NCBI RefSeq assembly: GCF_030450125.1
Contig: NZ_CP123923.1
Location: 1,302,001-1,366,000 of the forward strand
Source: Streptomyces sp. WP-1
GTDB lineage: Bacteria; Actinomycetota; Actinomycetes; Streptomycetales; Streptomycetaceae
Length of the DNA stretch: 64,000 bases
Direction: 5' to 3'
Below the pieces are notes generated by a model. It was not told the DNA's origin, did no database searches, and was given only the letters and a program-made list of their open reading frames with translations. Below, piece by piece: positions 16,175 to 24,473 of the stretch (its first letter is position 1; each line of letters begins with the position of its first letter). Position numbers and translations under genes: made by a program.

Positions 16175-16199
16175 GTTTATGAGGGGTGCGCCGGGGCAC
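16175..16199 (+). promoter_or_regulatory. sigma-B-like promoter for the CsbD-like gene
   Basis: GTTT, 15 nt, GGGCAC, with the same single deviation from GGGTAC as the divergent partner. It is 48 nt upstream of the CsbD-like start. CsbD is a classical sigma-B regulon member, which supports the reading. Confidence 0.35.
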
Positions 16200-16247
16200 C
16201 AGCCGGTCACGGAACAGTGAACGAACACTTCGAGGAGGCTGTCTTTC

Positions 16248-16421
16248 ATGAGCGCCGGTGAGAAGGCCAAGGCCAAGGGCGAGCAGGCCAAGGGCAAGGC
16301 CAAGGAAGCCGTGGGCAGCGCCCTCGGCAACGACCGGATGGCCGCCGAGGGACAGGCGGAGAAGAGCACGGGCGACGCCCGCGCGGCCAAGGAGAAGACG
16401 AAGGACGCCTTCAAGCACTGA
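16248..16421 (+). CDS. CsbD family stress protein
   Basis: 57 residues, ATG at 16248 with CGAGGAGG upstream. It is the Lys/Ala/Glu-rich, helix-forming sequence typical of CsbD: KAKGEQAKGKAKEAVGSALG and MAAEGQAEKSTGDARAAKEK. The molecular role is unknown; CsbD proteins are induced by general stress. It is followed by a strong terminator. Confidence 0.88.
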   Translation: MSAGEKAKAKGEQAKGKAKEAVGSALGNDRMAAEGQAEKSTGDARAAKEKTKDAFKH

Positions 16422-16443
16422 CGTCACCCCCGCTCTCCGGGAC

Positions 16444-16479
16444 ACAGGGGCCCTCCTGCCGACGGCGGAGGGCCCCTGT
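16444..16479. terminator. bidirectional hairpin terminator
   Basis: A 13-bp perfect stem (acaggggccctcc / ggagggcccctgt) with a 10-nt loop, between the converging CsbD-like gene (ends 16421) and ABC exporter gene (ends 16515). Confidence 0.85.
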
Positions 16480-16514
16480 CTCATGCGGTCGGTCAGCACC
16501 GGATTCGACGGGCG

Positions 16515-18398
16515 TCACGACCGGTCGGCGCCGCGCCCCTGGTCGCTCCGTACCGCCGGATCGGAGTGCCGGGCCGCCTGCCAGGCATGCCACAGGGAGG
16601 CGTAGGCGCCGTCCGCCGCGAGCAGTTCCTCGTGGCTGCCGAGTTCGACGATCCGGCCGCGTTCCATCACCGCGACGCGGTCGGCGTCCCGCACCGAGTC
16701 CAGGCGGTGCACGATGGAGATCACGGTACGGCCCTCGATCAGCGCCGCGAGCGAACGCTCGACCCGGCGCGACGCGGAGGAGTCCAGCAGCGCCGTGGCC
16801 TCGTCCAGGACCAGCGCGTGCGGGTCCGACAGCAGCAGCCGGGCCAGCGCCAGTTGCTGGGCCGCCGACGGCGACACCGGCGCGGCGCCCGGGCCGATCT
16901 CGCTGTCGAGGCCGTCGGGGAGCGCGCGCGCCCAGTCCGTCAGCAGGACGGTCTCCAGCACCGCCCACAGCCGCTCGTCCGGCAGCGCGTCCTCGCGGGC
17001 CAGTGTGAGGTTGTCCCGTACGGTGCCGGTGAACACGTGCTGCTCCTGGGTGACGAGCGCGATCTCGCGTCGCAGCTGGTCCACCGGCAGGGTGCCGATC
17101 TCGGCGCCGCCGATGCGCACGGCCCCCCGGGTCGCGTGGTGCACCCCGGCCAGCAGTTTGCCGAGGGTGGACTTGCCCGCGCCGGAGGCTCCGACCACCA
17201 TCAGGCGTTCGCCGGGGGCGATGTCGAGGTCGATGCCGGACAGGACCTCCCGGCCGGGGCCGTAGCCGAAGCCGACGCCTTCCAGCCGGATGGCCTGGCC
17301 CTCGGTGGCCACCGGCGGCCGGCGCTGCTCGCAGGGCAGCCGGTCCACGCCCAGGATCCGGCGCAGCGCGGCGTTGCCGATCTGGAGTTCATCGGTCCAG
17401 GTGAGCAGGTCGTTGAGGGGCTCGCCGAGCGCCTGCACGTACAGCACCACGGCGGTCAGCTCGCCCAGTCCCACGGCACCGCGCTGGTAGGCGAGGCCAC
17501 CGATGAGCAGGGTCAGCGCCATCGGCACCATGGTGGCGAGGTCCAGGCTGGGGAACCAGATGGTCTGGAGCCAGGTGGTGCGCTGCCGGGTCCGTACGAC
17601 CTGGTCGACGGCCCGGCCGTGACGCCGTGTCTGACGCGGCCCGAGCCCGAGCGCCTCGACGGTCCCGGCGCCGCGGGCGGTCTCGTGCGTGACGGCCAGG
17701 ATGTCGGCCTCCTGGGCGAGCAGGCGCTCGTAGGCGCGGGTCGCGCGCGGCCGGTACCACCAGGTCGACAGGGCGGCGAAGGGCACCCCGGCCAGCAGCC
17801 CGAGGGCGAGCAGGGGCGAGGTCAGCACGATCGCCGCCAGGGTGAACACCAGGGTGACGGCGGCCAGGGCGATACGGGGGACGGCCTGCCGGATGCTCTC
17901 GTTCAGCCGGTCGGCGTCGTTGGTGGCCCGGCTGAGGAGGTCGCCTGTCGCGACGCTCTCCACCTCCGACAGCGGCAGCCCCAGGACCCTGCGGACGAAG
18001 TCCTCGCGGGTACGCGCCAGGACCCGCTCGCCGAGCAGGGTGGCCTGGGTGCGGGCGGCGCGGGTGAGCAGGGCGTGGGTGGCGAGGATGGCGACGAAGG
18101 CCAGGGCGAGCAGGTCGACCCGGCCCGCAGTGGTCCCGGCCTTGACGGACTCGACCAGATGCCCCAGGAGCCGGGGCCCGGTGAGGCCCGCCACCAGGGC
18201 GGCGGCGAACAGTGCGAAGGTGCCGAGCAGCCGGGCCGCCTCGGCGCGCAGGAAGGCGCCGGCCCATGCCCGGACGTCGGCCCGGTCGGCGAGGGGCAGC
18301 CGCCCCGGGAGGCCGGGCACGCCGTCGGGCTCGGCGGCGGACGGCGGGGCGGGGGCGGCTTCCGCTAGGGCGGGGGTCTGGGGTCGGGTCGTCGTCAC
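16515..18398 (-). CDS. ABC exporter subunit (TMD-NBD) with degenerate signature motif
   Basis: 627 residues: an N-terminal Ala/Pro-rich leader, a six-helix exporter TMD (about 50-340) and an NBD (about 370-600). Walker A GASGAGKST, Q-loop VTQEQHVFTG, Walker B ALVLDEATALLD with catalytic Glu, and H-loop SIVHRLDS are intact. The LSGGQ signature is replaced by VSPSAAQ. It overlaps the partner subunit gene by 4 nt and is last in the minus-strand streptothricin transcript. It probably exports streptothricin across the cytoplasmic membrane as one half of a heterodimer. Confidence 0.88.
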   Translation of the reverse strand: MTTTRPQTPALAEAAPAPPSAAEPDGVPGLPGRLPLADRADVRAWAGAFLRAEAARLLGTFALFAAALVAGLTGPRLLGHLVESVKAGTTAGRVDLLALAFVAILATHALLTRAARTQATLLGERVLARTREDFVRRVLGLPLSEVESVATGDLLSRATNDADRLNESIRQAVPRIALAAVTLVFTLAAIVLTSPLLALGLLAGVPFAALSTWWYRPRATRAYERLLAQEADILAVTHETARGAGTVEALGLGPRQTRRHGRAVDQVVRTRQRTTWLQTIWFPSLDLATMVPMALTLLIGGLAYQRGAVGLGELTAVVLYVQALGEPLNDLLTWTDELQIGNAALRRILGVDRLPCEQRRPPVATEGQAIRLEGVGFGYGPGREVLSGIDLDIAPGERLMVVGASGAGKSTLGKLLAGVHHATRGAVRIGGAEIGTLPVDQLRREIALVTQEQHVFTGTVRDNLTLAREDALPDERLWAVLETVLLTDWARALPDGLDSEIGPGAAPVSPSAAQQLALARLLLSDPHALVLDEATALLDSSASRRVERSLAALIEGRTVISIVHRLDSVRDADRVAVMERGRIVELGSHEELLAADGAYASLWHAWQAARHSDPAVRSDQGRGADRS

Positions 18399-20128
18399 GA
18401 GGGCACTCCTGCGGAGCGGTCGGGGCTGCCGGAACCGGCGTCAGCGGAGCGGTCGGGGCTGCCGGGACCGGCGTCCGGAAGGCGGCGGATCTCGCGGTCG
18501 GCGACCCCGCGCCACAGAGGGCTGTCGCTGAACACGATGGTGGTGCGCCCCGCGCGCGCGGCGGCCACCCTGTGGACGACACGGGCCTCGGTGTGGGCGT
18601 CGATCGAGGAGGTCGGGTCCTCCAGCACCAGGACGTCGGGGGCGGCCAGCAACGCCCGCGCGAGGACGAGGCGCTGGCGCTGCCCCCCGGACAGGGCCCG
18701 GCCGCCCTCCTCCAACCGCGTGTCCAGGCCGGCCCGGAGGGCCTCGACCACGTCCGCGGCGTCGGCGGTGAACAACGCGCGCCGCAGCTCCTGCGCGGAG
18801 CGGTCGGCCGACGCGGTCAGCTCCTCCCGTACGGTGCCGCTGAACAGGCTGTCGGCGGGGCCGGACCGCAGTACCCGGGAGCGCAGTTCGACGGGGTCCA
18901 CCCGGTCGAGCGGAACGCCGCCGAGCCGTACGGTCGGCGTGCCGCCGCCGGTGCCGGTGCCGGTGGGGCGGGTGAGCCGGTCGGCGAGGTCCCCGGTGCC
19001 GTCGGCGGGGGTCACGACCACGGTGAGCCGTCCGGCCTCGGCGGTGATGCCGGTGTGGGCGTCCACGAGGGAGAGCGGTCCCGGTGGCAGCGGCTCGGGG
19101 TGTCCGGGATCGGCGGTGCCGGGGTCCAGGCGCAGCAGGCCGCAGAGCCGGCCGGCAGCGACCTTGGCCAGGCTGAGCGTCTCGGCGGCCTCGGTCGCGG
19201 TGCTCACCGGGAGGGTGAGGAACGCCGAAGCGCCGTAGAAGGCGACCAGTTCGCCCACGGTGATGGTCCCCCGCAGGGCGAGGCGGGCGCCGAGCCAGAC
19301 GATGCCCACGGTGACGAGTCCGGGCAGGAAGACTCCCGCCGCCTGGAGCCATGCCTCCATCCGGCCGGCCGACTCGCCGGCGTGGCGCACCTCTTGGCTG
19401 GTGCGGCGGAAGCGCTCGGCGAAAGCGGCCTCGCCGCCGATGCCGCGCAGGACGCGCAGGCCCGCGACGATGTCGCCGGCCTGGGAGGTGGCGATGCCCA
19501 TCTGTTCGCGCTGTTCCTCGTCGCGCTCCTGGAGCGGCCGCAGCAGCGGTCCGATGGCCAGGACGGCGGCCGGGACGCCGATGAGCACGGCCAGCCCGAG
19601 AACGGGCGAGGTCGCGGTGAGGGCCACGGCCACGAGCACGGCGGCGACCACCGCGCCGATGGTACGGCCGACCACCTCGAAGGCGTTGCCGATGCTCTCG
19701 ACGTCGGCGGCGGCCGACGCGGCCACGTCGCCGGAGCGGGCCTGACCGCGCAGACCGGCGCCCAGCCGGACCACATGCCGCATCAGGACGCGGTGGCTGA
19801 CCGACAGGGCGTGTGCCTCGGCGCCCACGGCGGCCTGGATCAGGCCGGCGCCGGCGGCGGCCTGGACGATGCCCAGGGCGAGCGCGAGCAGCGACCACAG
19901 CCAGATGCCGGCGTCCCCGCCGCCCCGGCCGGCCTGGTCGATGGCCTTCCCGATGACGAGCGGGACCAGCGCCAGGGGGACCATCCAGACGGCGCCGAGC
20001 ACGGCGCTGAGGACCAGCGGCCAGGGCCGGATACGCATCAGCCACCACAAGTAGGCCCAGGGGCCGCGCGCGTCCGCCTCGGGCAGGGTGGCCGGGGCCA
20101 CCGAGGCGTCGAAGAGTCGGTTGGTCAC
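18395..20128 (-). CDS. ABC exporter subunit (TMD-NBD) with degenerate Walker motifs
   Basis: 577 residues: TMD at about 35-310, NBD at about 340-560. It keeps a perfect signature (LSGGQRQRLVLARALL), but the P-loop is lost (LTVVVTPADGTGDLADRL has no GKS/T), Walker B reads VLVLEDPTSSID (Asp for the catalytic Glu), and the switch His is absent (VFSDSPLW). It complements the 16515-18398 subunit: one composite ATP site is complete and one is dead, as in heterodimeric exporters such as TM287/288. It overlaps the upstream relic A-domain frame by 4 nt. Confidence 0.85.
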   Translation of the reverse strand: MTNRLFDASVAPATLPEADARGPWAYLWWLMRIRPWPLVLSAVLGAVWMVPLALVPLVIGKAIDQAGRGGGDAGIWLWSLLALALGIVQAAAGAGLIQAAVGAEAHALSVSHRVLMRHVVRLGAGLRGQARSGDVAASAAADVESIGNAFEVVGRTIGAVVAAVLVAVALTATSPVLGLAVLIGVPAAVLAIGPLLRPLQERDEEQREQMGIATSQAGDIVAGLRVLRGIGGEAAFAERFRRTSQEVRHAGESAGRMEAWLQAAGVFLPGLVTVGIVWLGARLALRGTITVGELVAFYGASAFLTLPVSTATEAAETLSLAKVAAGRLCGLLRLDPGTADPGHPEPLPPGPLSLVDAHTGITAEAGRLTVVVTPADGTGDLADRLTRPTGTGTGGGTPTVRLGGVPLDRVDPVELRSRVLRSGPADSLFSGTVREELTASADRSAQELRRALFTADAADVVEALRAGLDTRLEEGGRALSGGQRQRLVLARALLAAPDVLVLEDPTSSIDAHTEARVVHRVAAARAGRTTIVFSDSPLWRGVADREIRRLPDAGPGSPDRSADAGSGSPDRSAGVPS

Positions 20129-20838
20129 AGGTACCGGTCCCGGGTGGCCGCGCGGCCGGTCCTGCCCGTGCGGGTGCGCGCCGGCCCGGGGACCGCGGCG
20201 ATCCGGTCGGGGAGCAGGTGTGCGGGGAGCGTGGCGGGAGGCTGCGCGCGCGGCACGGCGGGTCGGTCCTCGACGCCGTCGTCGTCGGCGTCGTCCGGGA
20301 CGACGAGGCCACGGGTCGGCATAGGCGGCGGGATCTCCTCCAGCCCGGTGTCGCCGTCGGTGCGCGTGAAGTCGAGGGGGACGCTGTCGGCGCGCGTGAA
20401 GTCGAGGGAGACGCCATCGGGGCCGACCGGTTCGCCGCCGTCCCGGGCCGGGGTGTGGGAGGGCTCCCGATGAGGACGCGGGGCTCGGTCGGCGCCGGGT
20501 GGCCGGTCGGTCTCGGCGGTGGCGGCCAACTCCTTGCGGCCGATGGCGCGCGGGGCCGCGCCGGCATGGTCGGCGGCGCCGCCGGGCACCGCCCGGCGGT
20601 CGCGGCCCGCCGCGGGTACGCCGGTGAGCGCGGCGATGTCCCGGACACCGTGGCGCGGGATGACGGCCACGGGCGGGTGCGGCCCGGGTGCGCGGGTGGC
20701 GACCAGGTCCGCCACCGACCCTGCCCGGTCGGCCGGTCGGCCGTACCCGGCCGTCGTTCCGTGTTCGGCGACCGCCGCCCGGCCGGGGTCGGAGCGGGCG
20801 AGGGCGGAAAAGGGGTCGAGCACGCTGGGCAGGGTCAT
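20125..20838 (-). pseudogene. collapsed adenylation-domain relic (frame still open, 237 aa)
   Basis: The predicted protein aligns in three separated blocks to the intact stand-alone A domain at 38834-40351. Residues 8-115 (DPFSALARSDPGRAAV, RHGVRDIAALTGV, LAATAETDRPP) match its N-terminus (FFDTARDDPGRPAV, HSARDVAALIGV, VATAETGWQPP). Residues 160-183 (GDTGLEEIPPPM, GLVVPDDA) match GGDTSLEEILPTL and LVVDDA. Residues 203-237 (LPAHLLPD, RTRTGRTGRAATRDR) match the A10 end (VPPHLVPE, RTHTGKVDRDATRDR). The ATP-binding core (A3-A8) is deleted and the A10 Lys is Arg. A 30-bp in-frame duplication gives SLDFTRADSVPLDFTRTD. Catalysis is impossible. It keeps a 4-nt overlap with the ABC gene, so it may persist for translational coupling. 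Confidence 0.75.
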
Positions 20839-20875
20839 GGGGCAGAGCGCCTTCTCTGGTCCGTCCGTGGGGTGT

Positions 20876-22675
20876 TCAGCTGATGCGAGTCGGGGCCGCG
20901 CCGGGTTCCGCCGCGTCGAGGAGGGCCGTGAGGGCGGCCCGGTGGCGGGCGGCGAGGCCTCGGACGGTCGCCTCGTCGTGCAGAGCGGTGGAGTACCACC
21001 ACTCGACGCGCAGCACCTCGTCGTCGGTCGTGGCGATCACTTCGACCAGATGAGGCCGTGTCCAGTGCGGGGCCGTGATGTCGCCGACGGGTTCCGGCGC
21101 CACGTCGGGCAGCAGGGTGCCCAACGGCAGGGTGTCCGCGTCGTCGCCCTCGAAGTCGAAGGAGACGTCGCTGGGCGGGGCCGCGCGCAGGGCCGCCGAG
21201 ACACGCGGCCGGCCATGGCGGCTGAGCGCGCCGAAGCCCACGCCCCCGCCGGGCAGGGCCGCGAGATGGCCGAGGGTCCGCGCGAGCCGTTCGGTCGCGG
21301 TGCCGGGGGCCAGGTCGAGGCGGACGGGCACGGTGGTGGTGAACCAGCCGGTGGTGCGCGCCAGATGGGTTTCGCCGACGTGCTCCTCGCGGCCGTGCCG
21401 CAGGATGTCGACCCGGACCGCGCTCTCGCCCAGCCAGTCGGCCAGCACCTCGCCCAGGGCGTGCAGGACCAGGTCGCCGGGGTGGGCGTGGTGGGCGTGG
21501 GCAGCCGCGCGGAGGCGGGCGGTGAGTTCCTGCGGGAACTCCTCGCGATGTGTCGCGGCGGTGCGGGCGGTGTTCGCGTCGCGCGGGTCGGCCACGGCGT
21601 GGTCCAGCGGTACGGCCGCGGGGGTGCGGACCACCTCCGTCCACCAGTCGGTCTCCGCCTCGGCGTCGACGGTGCGGGCGTGGGCGGCGAGCGCCTCGGC
21701 CCACTGCGGGTAGGGGGTTCCCTCGGCGCACCAGACGTCGTCGTGGCCGGCTTCCAGCGCCGTGTACAACTCCTCCAGGTCTTCAAGGAGGACGGACCAC
21801 GACACCATGTCGAAGGCGATCTGGTGGACGACGATCAGCAGCCGCCCCGGGCGGGTCGGACCGGCGTCGAACCGGACGAACCGGGCCACCGGTCCGGTCC
21901 GCGGGTGCGGTGCCTCTTGTTCGACCGTGCAGCGCAGGGTGACCGCGGACGGCAGGTCGGGGTCGGCGATCTCGGAGATGTCCACCGTGTCCAGCACGGG
22001 GCCGAGGGCCGCGCCGGGCGGGCCGTCGAGCGCGATGGCCGTCACCAGCTGCCGGGGGCGCCGGGCCGGGCGATCCTCGACCGTCAGGCGCAGCGAGGCG
22101 TGTCCGGCGACCAGACGGCGGACCGCCTCGGCGAACAGCTCGCCGTCCAGGCCCGGCCGGGTGGTGAGGAGAAGCGCCTGGTTCCAGTGGCCCCGGTCGC
22201 CGGTCTGCTCCTCCCATGCCTGTTCCTGCGCGGGGGTGAGGACGACCGGCCCGTGCCCGGCGCCGGGCACGGCTGCGGAGGTACGGCGCGGCCCGGCGCG
22301 TTCGGCGACCAGCGCGGCCAGCCGGGCCGTGGTCATCTCCGGGACGGCCAGTTCGCGCAGTCGCACACGGACGCCGAAGGCGTCCTCGATGCGGCGGGCG
22401 GTACGGATGAGGTCCAGGGAGTCCACCCCGAGGTCGGCGAGCGGCGCGGACAGGTCGGCCTCCGGCGCGAGCACCGCCCCGGCGAGCCAGTCCTCCAGCC
22501 TGGCGCGAATCTCCTCGACGGCCGGACCGGGCGGGCCGCCGGGGCCGGCCCGCCCGGTGGTGGCGTCGGGGGCCGCCGGGCCCTTGCGCGCGGAGGCCGC
22601 GGGTGCGGCGCCGGTGTCCGCCGAGGCATCGGACCGCACGGGGCCGCCGGTGTGCGGGCGGGCCGCAGCGGTCAT
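20876..22675 (-). CDS. PCP plus condensation/epimerisation-like NRPS didomain (streptothricin PCP-C type)
   Basis: 599 residues; the ATG overlaps the carbamoyltransferase stop (ATGA). After a flexible 50-residue leader comes a carrier domain (about 52-128) with phosphopantetheine Ser86 in DLGVDSLDLI. A C/E-superfamily domain then runs to the end. Its core motif is VHQIAFDMVSW: the E-type D-x-x-SW is kept but the second His, the catalytic one, is Gln. E-domain landmarks ILRHGREEHVG and TTGWFTTTVPV are present. Streptothricin clusters encode a PCP-C protein that carries the activated beta-lysine. By this analogy the domain probably positions the carrier-bound beta-lysine rather than epimerising it. 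Confidence 0.8.
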   Translation of the reverse strand: MTAAARPHTGGPVRSDASADTGAAPAASARKGPAAPDATTGRAGPGGPPGPAVEEIRARLEDWLAGAVLAPEADLSAPLADLGVDSLDLIRTARRIEDAFGVRVRLRELAVPEMTTARLAALVAERAGPRRTSAAVPGAGHGPVVLTPAQEQAWEEQTGDRGHWNQALLLTTRPGLDGELFAEAVRRLVAGHASLRLTVEDRPARRPRQLVTAIALDGPPGAALGPVLDTVDISEIADPDLPSAVTLRCTVEQEAPHPRTGPVARFVRFDAGPTRPGRLLIVVHQIAFDMVSWSVLLEDLEELYTALEAGHDDVWCAEGTPYPQWAEALAAHARTVDAEAETDWWTEVVRTPAAVPLDHAVADPRDANTARTAATHREEFPQELTARLRAAAHAHHAHPGDLVLHALGEVLADWLGESAVRVDILRHGREEHVGETHLARTTGWFTTTVPVRLDLAPGTATERLARTLGHLAALPGGGVGFGALSRHGRPRVSAALRAAPPSDVSFDFEGDDADTLPLGTLLPDVAPEPVGDITAPHWTRPHLVEVIATTDDEVLRVEWWYSTALHDEATVRGLAARHRAALTALLDAAEPGAAPTRIS

Positions 22676-24405
22676 GCGCCGGCCTCCCGCGGGGCACCGT
22701 CGGGGCGCCGTACCAGGAACGGTCCGAGGGCCAGGGCGTCCATCGGCAGCCGGTGGAAGGTGGCGAGGGCGTCGCCCGGGCTGCACACGACCGGTTCGTC
22801 GCGGCCGTTGAAGGAGGTGTTCAGGACGACCGCGGCGCCGGTACGGTCGCCGACCTCGCCGATGAGCCGGTGGTAGAGGGGGTCGACATCGGCGGAGACG
22901 GTCTGCGGCCGCGTGGTGCGGTCACTGTGCACCACGGCGGGCATGACGGCGGCGCCGGCCTCGGTGACCGGGGTGGTGACGATCATGTACGGCAGCGGGG
23001 TGGTGGTGCCGATCAGGGCTTCGGCCGCCTCCTGGCACATGCTCGGGGCGAACGGCCGCCACGCCTCGCGGTCCTTGATGCGGACGTTCACCCGGTCGCG
23101 GGTCTGCTCGGGGTGGGGCACGGCGAGCATGCTGCGGTGGCCGAGGGCGCGGGGGCCGCCCTCGGCCCGGCCCTGGAACCAGCCGGCGACCCCGCCGGCG
23201 GCCAGGATGTCCGCGGTCGCGGCGGTGATGTCCGCGGGCTCGGTGTAGGCGGTTCCGGTGGTCTCCAGGACCCGGCGGATCTCCTCGGGGCTCCACTGCG
23301 GGCCCCAGGCCACCGAGCCCTTCATGGGCTGGATCCGGTCACCCTCCTGGGCCGCGGCCCAGACCGCCGCGCCGAGCGAGACGCCCTGGTCACCGGCGAG
23401 CGGCTGGACGAAGAGGTCTTGGACCTCGGGCATGCGCATGAGTTTGCCGTTGAGGGTGGCGTTGAAGCCGACGCCGCCCGCGATCAGCAGCGTGGTCTCG
23501 CCGCTCTCGCGGAGCAGGGTGCGTACGAGGGCCATGACCGCGCGTTCCAGCGCCGCCTGGGCCGTGGCCGCGATGTCCCGGTACTCGAACGGGTCCCGTT
23601 CCGTGACCTTGGTGTAGCGGCCCAGCCGGGAGGAGAAGCGGCGGGCGGAGCGGTTGGGCCCGTCGGGCAGCGCCTTCTCCAGGTGCGCCAGCCAGTGCCG
23701 TATGGTCGCCGTCTCCTCGTCGGTGTCGCCGGTGGAGCGCAGGTTTGGCGGTACGACGCCGATGGCGAAGCCCTCGTCCGTGAAGTCCAGGGCTCCGCCG
23801 AAGGTGAGGTCCTGGGGGGTGCCGTAGGAGGCCAGGCCCATCATCTTGCCGGCCGCGTCGGCGCCGAGGCCGGCGTACTCGCAGACCGCGGCGTAGAAGT
23901 AGCCCAGTGACCAGCCTGGCGTATAGGCGCGCAGGGTCTTGATCTCGCCGTCGATGCCGACGGCGAGGGTGGTGCTCACGTCCTCGCCCTGGCCGTCCAG
24001 GACCAGGACGGCGCCTCGGTCGCGCCCGGAGAGGTGGTAGGCGCTGGCGGCGTGTGCGATGTGGTGGTTGACAAAGGTCAGCCGCGGGTCGCGGGTGCGC
24101 GGGAACAGCGCCTTGGGCAGCAGGTGTTCCAGTGCGTCGGCGTCGGTGTCGAACCAGTCCAGGTCCCGGTCGCGGAAGAGTTTGGGCAGGTCCCATCCGT
24201 GGGCGACGATGTCGATGTCGTCCAGGGTCAGGCCGTGCTCCGCGAGGCAGTGTGCGGCGGCGTTGAGGGGCGCCTCTCCGTAGGCGTGCTTGTTCCGGGT
24301 GAATCGTTCCTCTTCGGCCAGGGCGACGACTTCGCCGTCCACGACGAGGCAGGCGGCACCATCATGGCTGGCCCCGGGCCAGCCGTTGACTCCGAGCACA
24401 CGCAT
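22672..24405 (-). CDS. O-carbamoyltransferase (NovN/TobZ/VioL family)
   Basis: 577 residues from ATG at 24405 (MRVLGVNGWPGASHDGAACL); the longer frame reaches into the upstream hairpin. The N-terminal Kae1-like domain has metal-binding His residues (VNHHIAHAASAYHLS) and AVLVLDGQGEDVST. The C-terminal YrdC-like half has AEGGPRALGHRSMLA, NVRIKDREAWRPFAPS and LNTSFNGRDEPVV. The enzyme makes carbamoyl-AMP from carbamoyl phosphate and ATP and transfers the carbamoyl group to a hydroxyl. In streptothricin this would be the gulosamine moiety. It is first in the minus-strand unit 24405 to 16515. Confidence 0.92.
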   Translation of the reverse strand: MRVLGVNGWPGASHDGAACLVVDGEVVALAEEERFTRNKHAYGEAPLNAAAHCLAEHGLTLDDIDIVAHGWDLPKLFRDRDLDWFDTDADALEHLLPKALFPRTRDPRLTFVNHHIAHAASAYHLSGRDRGAVLVLDGQGEDVSTTLAVGIDGEIKTLRAYTPGWSLGYFYAAVCEYAGLGADAAGKMMGLASYGTPQDLTFGGALDFTDEGFAIGVVPPNLRSTGDTDEETATIRHWLAHLEKALPDGPNRSARRFSSRLGRYTKVTERDPFEYRDIAATAQAALERAVMALVRTLLRESGETTLLIAGGVGFNATLNGKLMRMPEVQDLFVQPLAGDQGVSLGAAVWAAAQEGDRIQPMKGSVAWGPQWSPEEIRRVLETTGTAYTEPADITAATADILAAGGVAGWFQGRAEGGPRALGHRSMLAVPHPEQTRDRVNVRIKDREAWRPFAPSMCQEAAEALIGTTTPLPYMIVTTPVTEAGAAVMPAVVHSDRTTRPQTVSADVDPLYHRLIGEVGDRTGAAVVLNTSFNGRDEPVVCSPGDALATFHRLPMDALALGPFLVRRPDGAPREAGA

Positions 24406-24435
24406 GGTCAGTCCCCAAAGGTCGGTCGGGATCGT

Positions 24436-24473
24436 CCGGTGCGCCCCGTGCCCGAGGGCACGGGGCGCACCGG
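24436..24473. terminator. perfect hairpin between regulator and carbamoyltransferase genes
   Basis: An 18-bp perfect stem (ccggtgcgccccgtgccc, 24436-24453; complement 24456-24473) with a 2-nt loop, immediately after the regulator stop codon. The carbamoyltransferase ATG is only 30 nt further on, so the hairpin either ends the regulator transcript or acts as a partial terminator/attenuator for the operon. Confidence 0.8.

Noticed and set aside
20876..22675. Functional epimerisation domain
   Set aside because: Motifs resemble E domains, but the catalytic His is Gln and no L-to-D conversion is needed for beta-lysine.
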